This document shows, piece after piece, positions 1-9,443 of a DNA stretch of 64,000 nucleotides. Source of the stretch: Apostichopus japonicus. Lineage: Eukaryota > Echinodermata > Holothuroidea > Aspidochirotida > Stichopodidae. The position numbers and the translations under genes are program-made. Below the pieces are notes generated by a model. That model worked only from the letters and a program-made list of their open reading frames with translations. It was not told the origin of the DNA and ran no database searches. Position 1 is the stretch's first letter. Each line of letters opens with the position of its first letter. The stretch covers positions 4,425,501 to 4,489,500 of the forward strand of contig NC_092578.1 of assembly GCF_037975245.1 (NCBI RefSeq). The letters run 5' to 3'.

Positions 1-838
1 GCCTGTGACCCTTCTCCCCGGCTCTCCCCCTTAACATCACTGCCACCTTTACCTCTTTCCTGTTGGAAGAGAAAATGACGTTAAACTTGTGTTCCTTTAA
101 TTTGTGTTAGGAAAACTGCCGTCAATGCTTTCAAGTCACTGATATTCTCACATAAACAGTATTATACTTTCGTCTAATAGACACAGGATATTCATACTGC
201 TGATTACTTGGGAACTGAGTATGATGTGAGTACCCCCAGTTCTGACAGGTAGTAAGTTCACATGAATCTGTCAGATAGATGTCAAGTCACTGATACGCTC
301 ACATAAACAGTACTATACTTTCATCTAATAGACACAGGATATTCATACTGCTGATGTCTTGGGCACTGAGGTATGATGTGAGTAACCCCAGTTCTGATAG
401 GTAGTAAGTTCACATGAATCTGTAAGATAGATGTCAAGTCACTGATACGCTCACATAAACAGTACTATACTTTCATCTAATAGACACAGGATATTCATAC
501 TGCTGATGTCTTGGGCACTGAGGTATGATGTGAGTAACCCCAGTTCTGATAGGTAGTAAGTTAAGTGAATCTGTAAGATAGATGTCAAGTCACTGATACG
601 CTCACATAAACAGTACTATACTTTTCGTCTAATAGACACAGGATATTCATACTGCTGATTACTTGGGCACTGAGTATGATGTGAGTAACCCCAGTTCTGA
701 CAGGTAGTAAGTTCTCATGAATCTGTAAGATAGATGTTGTAAACTTTCATTTACTTTGCCCAACCAATTGCCTCCTTCCTCTGGAATGGGATATCAGTGC
801 ATCCGTATCAAAGTGTACCTCTTTGTTCCGTTTTTAAG
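1..838 (+). other. Intron (partial) of the RBM33-like gene
   Basis: This non-coding stretch ends at a pyrimidine-rich acceptor (CTCTTTGTTCCGTTTTTAAG, AG at 837-838) in front of the first recognisable exon. Most of it is a four-copy tandem repeat, listed separately. The upstream exons must lie left of the window because the first exon seen here opens in mid-codon. An open frame does run through from 756, so a start or alternative exon extension here cannot be fully excluded, but the 756-838 part has no RBM33-like composition. Confidence 0.55.
131..738. repeat. Four-copy tandem repeat, unit about 152 bp
   Basis: Units begin with TCAAGTCACTGATA at 131, 282, 434 and 585, giving periods of 151, 152 and 151 bp, and the array stops near 738. 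All copies share the blocks CTCACATAAACAGTA, AATAGACACAGGATATTCAT and CCCCAGTTCTGA. The inner copies are the most alike, as expected of an array growing by unequal exchange. It lies wholly inside an intron and has no coding potential. Confidence 0.93.
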
Positions 839-1061
839 TAACCAGCCGGGCCAGTGGCAGAGAAACCAAGGGCCGAAGCAGATAAGACCGGGAGGAGATG
901 TTAGAATGCCGACACCACAACAGCAACACCATCAGCAGCAGCAGGAGCAGGAGGGATCACGGTTGGCTCCTCCTCCTCAGCGGATCATCGAACAGTCAAC
1001 CAAACATCAGCAAGATGAGGAGAAGGTAACAGCAGCTGAAGAAGAAGGTGGTTCTTCCGAG
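839..1061 (+). CDS. RBM33: RBM33-like RNA-binding protein, internal exon (first in window)
   Basis: This exon encodes about 74 residues rich in Gln, Pro, His and Glu, reading from NQPGQWQRN through the QQQHHQQQQEQE run to KVTAAEEEGGSSE. Acceptor AG is at 837-838, and the first base completes a codon begun upstream. I end it at GAG|GTGAGA (1061), which is in phase 0 with the next exon. A second in-frame donor, AAG|GTAACA at 1026, would shorten it by 35 bases and change the phase less cleanly, so 1061 is preferred. The composition is low-complexity and disordered, so the family assignment rests on the exons that follow rather than on this one. Confidence 0.75.
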
Positions 1062-1941
1062 GTGAGAATAGAAGTACTTAGCAAGCTAGAACAATTTGAA
1101 ATGAAACGAAAGCTCAGAATTGAACTAACTAAACTAACATCTGATGAGGGGGGGGGGGGGGGGGGAGATGGATAATAGGCATAAATGAAGGAAAGCTAGG
1201 AACCAATATTAGAGTCCTCAGACTTGGTTTGTCTTAAGTAGCTTAAGCGATATATACAGAAAGGTAGGAACACTCAAGATAAATGAAAGAAAGACCAAGA
1301 ACTGTGTTTGTTGCAGTTTGATACAAAGTGTACTTGCCATGCCAGAAACAAATAATATAAATGGCAGTGGCCACAATGGAATGAATTTACAACTTGTAGC
1401 AGATTTATAGGTTACGAATTATGTCAGTTCTTATATGACATGCGTTCCAACCACACCGTAAGTGTCTGGTCTCAACAATTACAACAAATGCATGCTAATG
1501 TTATGTGAAATGTCATTCACATGTGTTCTTCTGTTACTTGCTTATTTCCATCTGGTCTGAGTGTAGTAGACTTTAACATTAGTTCTACCATAAGCTTACA
1601 ACAAGGGTACAACAAAAAATGATGGTAACTGTAGGAGCTGTTGTAGTGTGTAGACTTGTCAAAATAAAGTAAAACTGTTAGCAAATTGCTTGTCCACTGA
1701 AGAGCCTGTGTAAGAGAATGTGTAAAAGTAAGTTGGCCTGACGTTTTGATCCTAGCAGGATCTCCTTCAGAGGCTAAATGGACTTGTGTCAGAGGCTAAA
1801 TAGACTTGTGTCAGACTAATGGACTTTAAATCTATTTTCAACCACACTAATTTGTCAGTTAGTCTACTTCTATCCAAATAATCAGGTTTGTTAAGGTTTC
1901 TTTCAGCACAATAGCTAAAAGGATGATTATTCTCTTTGAAG
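1062..1941 (+). other. RBM33-like intron
   Basis: The intron is bounded by GTGAGA at 1062 and TTTGAAG before 1942. It contains an 18-base poly-G run at 1148-1165 and no other structure I can see. The open frame from the preceding exon continues to about 1175 and includes a plausible-looking charged stretch (KLEQFEMKRKLRIELTKL), so a longer splice form is conceivable. Confidence 0.7.
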
Positions 1942-2265
1942 GAGAGTGACCCACAAACAAAGAGACTGCGATTGCAAATTGAAGAGCAAAAGAAGCTGAG
2001 GGAAGCCATCATGAAGAGGAAAGAGGAACGGAGGCAGCAGCTAGCTGCCAAGAGACAGATGGAGCTAAAGAAGAAATTAGCAGCAAAGAACCAATCAGAG
2101 CAGCCTACAGAAGAAGACATGAATAAACAACAGCAGCAACAACAGCAGGGCATGAATAAACAACAGCAGCAACAACAGCAGGGCATGAATAAACAACAGC
2201 TTCACCAACAAAACATGAATCAACAACCAAACATTCAAAAGAAACAGATCTTGCAAAAACAGCCA
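1942..2265 (+). CDS. RBM33: RBM33-like exon: charged helix plus Gln/Met repeats
   Basis: The exon is 324 bases (108 codons), phase 0 at both ends. It starts ESDPQTKRLRLQIEEQKKL and continues as a Lys/Arg/Glu-rich probable alpha helix with the pattern KRKEERRQQLAAKRQMELKK, then a Gln tract with the in-frame repeat MNKQQQQQQQG. An 'IEEQK-LRE-I-K-KE-RRQQ' helix followed by Gln-rich sequence is what I recall from vertebrate RBM33, and it is the main ground for the name together with the C-terminal RRM-like exon. Acceptor is TCTCTTTGAAG; donor is CCA|GTAAGT. RBM33 is reported as a nuclear protein that binds m6A-modified and GC-rich RNA and works with ALKBH5 and the export machinery; function here is inferred by family only. 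Confidence 0.85.
2119..2184 (+). repeat. Coding 33-bp tandem duplication in the Gln tract
   Basis: Two perfect 33-base units start at ATG 2119 and 2152 and encode MNKQQQQQQQG twice. A third, degenerate unit begins at 2185 (MNKQQLHQQN). The unit length is a multiple of three, so copy-number change would keep the frame open. Confidence 0.95.
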
Positions 2266-3004
2266 GTAAGTAGTCTTGTTTATGTTTGTGTGTGTGCGTG
2301 TCAGTAGACTGGATGCTACAGGTTGTATCTCAATGAAGTTTGACTTTTGTCAATTCAAGGAAATGAAAGAAGCCCACTGACAACGTTCGGTTCACTTTTG
2401 ACTTTTTCTACCATGCCACTTTTGTAGCAAACATTTCAGAAATCATTTATTGGTAAACTTAAAACAATATGTTTACTTGTGAGATAACAAATTTGTGGAA
2501 AAATAGGGGGGTTGGGGGAAAATTGTTAATCATTATGCATCATTCTGATGGTTCATACATGGATAAAAAAACTGTGCTCTGTTTTCAATCAGGTAGTTTT
2601 CAAAAATAGGACGGCAAAAGAATCATTGTAGGTTTGATTGTCAATGGCAGGTATGAAGGAAGCTGGCCGGGGGTTTTCTTTTTAGTAATTGCGTGTCTTT
2701 ACCTCACCCTCCCTGATACAAAGTGAAACTCTGTAGATATTTCATAGACGGTTTTCAACACTTACAATATCTTTTGGGGGGTGGAAAACTAGGGGTATCT
2801 TCTGCTCTCTCATCTGGGACTGCTGTTAACATTTCCCTGTCCCTTCCCCATTTCCAGTACCCAATCTCATGCCAACTCATAGTCCCCTTTGGAACCGATT
2901 TCCTCTGTCTAAAGGTGTAGTGTGTGTTCCAAGTCTCTGAAGAAAAAGAGCCTGAGTGTGTATCATTCTTAACATGATTTTATGTTGGGTGTTCTCTCGA
3001 TCAG
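2266..3004 (+). other. RBM33-like intron
   Basis: Bounded by GTAAGT at 2266 and CTCTCGATCAG before 3005. It has short TG- and G-rich stretches but no repeat or coding signal I can support. Confidence 0.8.
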
Positions 3005-3208
3005 TCCCATCCCAGTATGCAGCAGGGTCCCGCTCCAGGAGCCAAGTTTATGAGTCAACGAGGTAAACCAATGCAAGAAAGGCGAGTCGGTGGATGGCAG
3101 GCTGTTCAGGCTGTACAGGGTACCCCGCACGGACAGGGGTACCCTCAACAACACCACGAGGAACCGTCAGGACGTCCAATACCATCTCTAGTAGGAGGAC
3201 CATCCAAG
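3005..3208 (+). CDS. RBM33: RBM33-like exon, Gly/Gln/Pro-rich linker
   Basis: The exon is 204 bases (68 codons), phase 0 at both ends, reading SHPSMQQGPAPGAKFMSQRG to RPIPSLVGGPSK. Acceptor is GATCAG|TCC, donor AAG|GTACGC. The sequence is a disordered linker with Arg-Gly and Gln-Gln patches and no recognisable fold. Phase agreement with both neighbours is the main evidence that it is a real exon of the same gene. Confidence 0.82.
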
Positions 3209-3781
3209 GTACGCTTACCTCCTCACCTACAAAGTACTCTGAAATGTTTCCAGTTTAGGATACACACCTTCCCCCTCCCCATGTCCCTGTTTTTCACTCC
3301 CCGGTTACAGTCATTCTCTCCTCAATACTATGTGTGCAAACATCATATTGTCTGCTCTACTGCAGCATTTCCCTTTTGGATTACATCTAAAATGGTTGTT
3401 TATGGTTTTCCACACATTTTTGGAAGGGGTGTTTTGTGAAATATAGTTTTTCTCTTAAACAATGCAAAACAAAAAATGGTCGAAAGTTTGCTTTAATGAG
3501 AGATGTATTGATCTTTTTCCCTGCTAACTGCTTATTTGGCTAAACAAACTTCATCAACCACACATTTATTTTATTTTTTTATTACTGTTATAGCTTTTAT
3601 TTAATGTCAAGAATAGGCCTCCTTTCTAAAGTATCCATGCTCTGAGCAATTTTTATTTTAATCCAAAGAAAGGATCCGTCTACAATTGACATTGTTTTCA
3701 AAGAACGATAAATAAGGACCACTTTGCGGAGCTAGAGAAAACGCAAATCAGATTTTTTTTCCTAATGGGTTTTATGTCCAT
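3209..3781 (+). other. RBM33-like intron, part before the repeat element
   Basis: AT-rich intronic sequence following the GTACGC donor. No repeat or coding signal is visible before the hairpin at 3786. Confidence 0.6.
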
Positions 3782-3827
3782 TTTTGGTTCCTTGCTTTAG
3801 CAAAAGGAACCTATGCAGTCAGGTTGG

Positions 3828-3868
3828 CGTGTGTGTGTGTGTGTGTATGTGTGTGTGTGTGTGTGTGC
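3828..3868. repeat. (TG)n microsatellite
   Basis: An almost uninterrupted TG run near the left end of the intronic repeat element, with single-base breaks. Confidence 0.9.
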
Positions 3869-3988
3869 GTCTGTGACACTTGCTTGGGTACGCTCTATCT
3901 CAATAAGGGAATGTTGGATTGAGGCCAAACTTGGACTATAGATCCGCCATATGGAGAAGGTGTGCCCTATTGTTTTTGGTGCTCACAA

Positions 3989-5505
3989 AGGTCACCAAAG
4001 GTCAGTTATGGTCCAAAAACCGAAATTATTAAAACTGCAATAACTCTCAGTGCCAATGTGCGACAAGGTTGATATTTTGGGACAAGTTGTGAACTGGTTA
4101 GGGGAACATTTTCAAACTTAACGGTCATGTGATCCGAGGTCACCAAAGGTCAATTAATGATAAAAAACTAGTATTTTTGCGATAACTTGAGAACAAATTG
4201 TCCGTTTGGGTTGGGAGTTGCCTCAATGTCATCCAATTGTCGACCCGCATCTTGGTGACCCTTGACCTCAATTTGACCTCTGGTGACCTTTTCGTGTTTT
4301 TGGGATTTTTACAGTTTCGATGCTATTTTCAGATGTCAAAGGTACCTTCTGATCATAAATGTCAATAGGTTGACCCCGTGTGACCTTTATGTGCGAAGTT
4401 ATATGAGGTCAAAGTTTTTCGGTCGGAGTTAGGACGGTTGTACAGACTTTTCGTTTTGTTTTTTGGAATCAGGAGATTAAACTACATCTGAATCCAAGGT
4501 CAAAAGGTCAAAGGTCACATCAGAAAAAATGTGCTTATTTTGGGAGGAAACGAGCAAAAAAGAAAATGTTTGGTTTTGATGCTAGATTTGGATATCAAAG
4601 GTACCTTCCGATCAAAAATGTCAATTGGTTGACACCCGTGTGACCTTCGTGTGCGAAGTTATACGAGGTCAAAGTTAATTTTCAGACATTTAATGCAACA
4701 ACTCCCAGTTCCAAGGTGTGACATGGTTGATATTTTTGGACAAGTTGCAAATGGTATAGGGGAATATTTTCAAACTTAACGGTCATGTGATCCGAGGTCA
4801 CCAAAGGTCAATTAATGTCAAAAAACTAGTATTTTGGGGGTAGAAAATGGGCAAAGAAAAAATTGTTTGAATTTTTATAGTTTGATGCTCTAATTTAGGT
4901 CTCATCAATCAAAAATGTCAATAAGTTGACCCAAGGTGACCTTTGTACGTTAAGTTATATGAGGTCAAAGTTAATTTTCAGACATTTAGTGTAATAACTC
5001 CCAGTGCCAAGGTGTTACACAGTTGATATTTTGAGACAAGTTGCAACTGGTATAGGGGAATATTTTCAAACTTAACGATCATGTGATCCGAGGTCACCAA
5101 AGGTCAATTAATGATAAAAAACTAGTATTTTTGCGATAACTTGAGAACAAATTGTCCGTTAGAGTTGGGAGTTGCTTCAATGTAATCCAATTGCCGACCC
5201 GCATCTGGGTAACCCTTGACCTCAATTTGACCTCTGGTGACCTTTTCGTGTTTTGGGGATTTTTACAGTTTCGATGCTATTTTCAGATGTTAAAGGTACC
5301 TTCTGATCATAAATGTCAATGGGTTGACCCCCATTTGACCTTCGTGTGCAAAGTTATTTGAGGTCAAAGTTAATTTTCACACATTTAATGCAATAACTCC
5401 CAGTGCCAAGGTGTGACAAGGTTGATTTTTTTGGACAAGTTGCAAATGGTATAGGGGAATATTTTCAAACTTAACGGTCATGTGATCCAAGGTCACCAAA
5501 GGTCA
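3989..5505 (+). promoter_or_regulatory. Array of AGGTCA direct repeats (five DR4, one DR2+DR1)
   Basis: The 16-mer AGGTCACCAAAGGTCA, a direct repeat of the nuclear-receptor half-site AGGTCA with a 4-base spacer, occurs at 3989-4004, 4137-4152, 4795-4810, 5091-5106 and 5490-5505. At 4497-4517 three half-sites follow each other with spacers of 2 and 1. Many more TGACCT/AGGTCA half-sites lie between. DR4 and DR1 spacings are known binding forms for RXR heterodimers and related receptors. Binding here is only a hypothesis, since the motif is carried by a repeat and may be incidental. Confidence 0.45.
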
Positions 5506-6069
5506 GCTAATGTTAAAAAAGTAGTATTATGGGGGGAGAAAATGGGCAAAGAAAAAATGTTTGAAATTTGTATAGTTTGATGCTATATTCACGTCTCACC
5601 GATCAAAAATGTCAACATGTTGACCTCAGGGTGACCTTTGTGTTTTAAGTTACATACAAGTTCAAAGTTAATTTTTTGACGTTTAATGCAATTAAATCTC
5701 AATGCCAAGGTGTGACATGGTTGATATTTTGGGACAAGTTGTGAATGGGGTGGTGGAACATTTTGAAACTTAAAGGTCATGTCATCTGAGGTCACCATTG
5801 TTATCATATCTGTTGACACGCTTGTAGGTGTCTTATATTTCTTACACTTTCGACGCCATATTTAGATCTCAAAAGTGCCTTTTGATAAAAAAATCCGATC
5901 ACATTTTGTGATCACAAAAGTGTTGGCTGTAGTGTTCGTTACTTTATGGGAACATGTAGGACCACAATTACTTGGACTTTTTCAGCCCAATCTTGCTTGA
6001 TAATATTATGTGTATTGTCATATACCCCAAGCAAGGAACCACAGTGCCCTTGGGCTCTTGTTTTCATAG

Positions 6070-6801
6070 GTACCAGGACAGAACTTTCAAGCTACAAATA
6101 GGAGACCATTTCACAAAGGAAGTGGTCCTCAAAATGTAGCCAATGTTGGGCGTGGCCAGCCTCATCCCGGATCCATCCAACAGAATCATCAACAGAGAGG
6201 CCGTGGAGGCACCAATAGACGCCTCATGAGAGGTCAATCAAGGGGTCATATGAGAGGCACAACCAGGGGTCACAACAGAGGTGCGATGGTACAGCAACAA
6301 GGACACAGTCATCAGACTGGGAATGCTGGGCCTATGGACCATCAGTCTATTCAACAGCAGCAGCAGCATCAACTGCAGGGCCAGCAGGGTAGGGTGCATG
6401 GCATCCCTCAGGGCCAGCAGCATTACCCCCCACAGCATCAGCAACACAACACACAGCAGGCACCTCACCAACAAAGAGGCAGGGGTCAGGGAAGCAAGAT
6501 GAGTGTAAAACAGAGGCTTGGTCGAGGTGCAGGTGGTGGGGTACAGCAGAATCCACAACAAGGGTTTCAGCAGCAGCACCAGAGAGGAGGAATGCAACAC
6601 AAGAGAGGAGGAGGGAGAGGTCAAGGAAACTTCCAAGGAGGGCGTAACCCCAACGTACCCCCCAATCTTCGTCATCCCCATCCAGGAGGTGGCGACGCAC
6701 CCCTTCTAAACCCTCAGAGTGGGATATCCATCGAAGGGTTGGACCAGCAGACAGATGGGAACCTGGTCATGAGGATGATGATCTCGGTCGGACCCGTCCA
6801 G
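6070..6801 (+). CDS. RBM33: RBM33-like exon: RGG/Gln-rich region and start of C-terminal RRM
   Basis: The exon is 732 bases (244 codons), phase 0 at both ends. It reads VPGQNFQATNRRPF, then Arg-Gly boxes (RGQSRGHMRGTTRGHNRG), a long Gln/His tract, further RGG-type boxes (QRGGMQHKRGGGRGQGN) and finally ISIEGLDQQTDGNLVMRMM-ISVGPVQ. That last stretch fits the beta1-helixA-beta2 part of an RRM at the C terminus of RBM33 proteins. Acceptor is TTTTCATAG|GTA and donor CAG|GTTTGT. RGG boxes bind RNA without strong sequence preference. Several open frames exist on the opposite strand here but are shadows of the CAG-rich codons. Confidence 0.88.
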
Positions 6802-7099
6802 GTTTGTATATTTTACGACTCTTTCGAACAACAAATTAGGTATAACTTGTTTCAAATGTGGTAGTGATGATGTGTGAGGATCCAAAGTGGTGTAAAATTT
6901 TGAAAGCTTTGGTATCCTTTCTATTGGGCAGAGAGGGGAGAGGCTTTGGAAGACATTGATTGAGACTTGTTGGGCAGGGAATGAGTTTTTTGATAGAGCT
7001 TAGCTAATATAGTAAACACCATTGCAAGATGTATAATAGTTAAGTAAATATTGTCAATATTTTATGATAAATGAGATTTTTTTTTCCCCCCCTACTTAG
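6802..7099 (+). other. RBM33-like intron
   Basis: A 298-base intron from GTTTGT to TTTTTCCCCCCCTACTTAG, which has a strong pyrimidine tract. Nothing else is visible in it. Confidence 0.85.
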
Positions 7100-7188
7100 G
7101 CTCTCAAGATGTACCCCATGCACGGAAAGGCCATTGGGTTCTTCATCAATCCCAACCATGCCATCAATTTCAAGCAAAGATACAACGG
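7100..7188 (+). CDS. RBM33: RBM33-like exon: second half of the RRM
   Basis: The exon is 89 bases and encodes ALKMYPMHGKAIGFFINPNH-AINFKQRYN plus two bases of a Gly codon. This is the beta3 (KAIGFFI) and helix B (NHAINFKQRY) of the RRM begun in the previous exon. The phase join with 6801 is exact. The donor is CGG|GTGAAT, and the in-frame codon directly after it is TGA, so unspliced RNA would end at this point. A final beta strand is still expected, so at least one more coding exon should follow. Confidence 0.85.
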
Positions 7189-9424
7189 GTGAATATTACA
7201 TCATTCTTTTGATTTTAAAGGAGATCCAGAATAAGTCATTCTTAGGGCATAGTTCTTTGCTTGGTCCCTGGGCAGTGTGGGTTCAACTTGTTTGTATTGC
7301 ATATTTTGGTTTACATCACAACATGTAAAAGTGAAGTATCTGATTCAGTGACAAAGGAAATTAAGCTGCTTCTACATCAGAAAATCTTGGATAGTTCAGG
7401 TCGTTAAATTGAATTTAGTATTTTATTGAATCGAAAATCAACCACATAAACAGGTTGAGAACAAAAGTGTAGTTAGTGAAGTAACTGTGAAGATCGGTAA
7501 ATCAAAGTTCTCATTTACATATGAGGATTGACTTATTAGAATAATGTGAATCTGGACCCCAATTCCCCAATTCTCTGTCAAACCCAAATTCTCCTTCTAG
7601 AATCTCCTCTATTGTGATGCGAAAAAGGGTTCGTCACGTAAAGAATTAACAAAATCTTCCGTGCGTTGTCCTGTCGCACGCTTTCAGACAGACACCAAGC
7701 TTTAAGAGAAAACATTTTAGTTCACCTCCATGTAGTAAGAACTGGCTTACCAAATACCAATGGAATAACCATATACAGAGGGGCTTGATATTGGAAAGGA
7801 AAAACAAAACTATTTGCAAAGCTAGTGACTTTGAAAGACAGAATCAACATAAAAGGGAAAGACAAATACCGGAGCAACGATAATCGTAATAAACCAAGTG
7901 AAAGTACGGAAATAAAAAGAGACAATGGGAGGAAGCGTGGTAAACAGGCAAAGAAGTCGATAGCAAAGGTGTTTATTAATGTGATAGAAGTTGGCAAAAG
8001 CTTACATTACGTAGTTGCGTAAGTTAATAATAGCTTTCGTCAGTGCGTAGATGCTACGCGCCCTTCTTGGTAACTTGTGTACTGTACTTGACATCAACAG
8101 AAGAAGGAGGGTGTGGGAAAGGAGGGAGGGGAAAAGGAAAAAAGGGGGGGAAATAAAATTAATAGATTTGTTAAACAAAACGGCTGTTCACTCATGCGAA
8201 TGAATACGTCCTATTCAGTAATCTTTTTGTAAGATGTTCTCCTGTGTGTTTTCCCCTTCTGAGATGAAGAAAAGTCAACTAACGACTAATCTCGGAAGAT
8301 TTAATCTTACTCTACCAAGTATCTGCCTTCTTAACAACTTTTTGCGTTGCAAATACTCTAATAGAAGTTGAATTGTAAAGCAATCATCCACACTCAAGAG
8401 GTTATAAGATCAACCTAGGCATAAAAAGAGACAACAACAGAATTGCTATGTTTGTTCAGGCAATTCCTTTTGCTTAGTAAAATCCAAATGCATCTTTCTT
8501 ACATTTCAAAACAACTGGTTAATAAGGAACTTGATTTATTGCCATACTTGAACTACAATGAAATAGGGAGAGAAAAAATATTAAATAAAAAATAATCATA
8601 TCAAAATGCTTCAATAAGTCTTTCCAGGTAAATTTATAATTTTATAGGGAGGACCTGAAGTTTGGATCTTCCTGGTGAGGATCTTTAGTTATTATTATTA
8701 TTATTATCTTTATTATGATTATTATTTGTTTTATCACATAGTATAACAAGGTGAACAAGACACTATAACTGCAAATAAGTAAAAAATGTGAAAGGAAGTA
8801 AACTAAGAAACCCTTTTGGGCTTAATTGAATAGAGTACTCCCATCAAAGAAAATAGATAACCTTAACACCTATAAAAGAACTACCCCCCCCCCCAGACTT
8901 GTTTAGTGGCAGACTAACACCAAAAATCTAGAAGACATGTTATATAAAAACATGGGACGGATCAGTTTTCTTGCAACATCGGATAACATAATTATAGATA
9001 GAGTAGTCAATACAGTGGACAATGGGACGTTAGGATTCTTTTTTATACGACTATTCATATATTTTCAGGTCTGTGGTGGGTTTTAATCCAGTTAGTGTGA
9101 AGTTGATTGGTGGGAGATCTGTTACCTGAAAGAAAATAGAAAATGAAGATTATCGTTGTTGGAATTCCTTGAAGATAATGGTGCTGCTCAGGGTTGAAGA
9201 GAAGTGCTGGAAGTGAACAGGTTACGTAGAAACTGATGTACAAGATACACTATTTACAGTCCTACTGAAGACAAGAAAGCCTTGGTTTTTATAGCCTCTT
9301 TATTTTATATCTTCATTTTCATTCTTTCGGTCTTCTTTGTGTTACACTATATCATGTGATCGAAGTGACACATTGTTGCTGTGGTGATTGGTTACAGATT
9401 TCACATGTTTCTTCACTTTCACAG
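7189..9424 (+). other. Intron or 3' flank of the RBM33-like gene
   Basis: No exon with RRM-like coding was found. The stretch holds a G/A-rich patch near 8100-8150, an ATT microsatellite at about 8690-8729 and a poly-C run near 8883. It starts at a good donor, so at least part of it must be intron if the gene is intact. Confidence 0.5.
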
Positions 9425-9443
9425 AAGTTATGACTCTTCATAG
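9425..9443 (+). CDS. Weak candidate for the last coding bases of the RBM33-like gene
   Basis: CTTCACTTTCACAG is a strong acceptor. Joined to the phase-2 end of the previous exon it gives Gly-Ser-Tyr-Asp-Ser-Ser and a TAG stop. This closes the frame but does not supply the final RRM beta strand expected from the family, so the true terminal exon may lie elsewhere in the desert. Confidence 0.2.

Larger units (their letters stand above)
3786..6060. mobile_element. About 2.3-kb intronic repeat with inverted ends and internal tandem blocks
   Basis: GGTTCCTTGCTT at the left end (3786-3797) is inverted as AAGCAAGGAACC at the right (6029-6040). The left end is itself a hairpin, GGTTCCTTGC-TTTA-GCAAAAGGAACC, followed by a (TG)n run. 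Between the ends lie repeated blocks: ATGTGATCCGAGGTCACC-like cores recur near 4123, 4781, 5077, 5475 and 5775. The spacing (658, 296, 398, 300) looks like a larger unit of roughly 950 bp duplicated, with a deletion in the second copy. No transposase is present. The exact termini and any target duplication are unclear, so it could be a non-autonomous DNA transposon or a satellite-bearing foldback element. Confidence 0.65.

Noticed and set aside
6238-6700. Two long open frames antisense to the Gln-rich exon
   Set aside because: They are complements of CAG-rich codons, giving Leu- or Ala/Val-rich nonsense; the plus-strand exon has matching splice sites.
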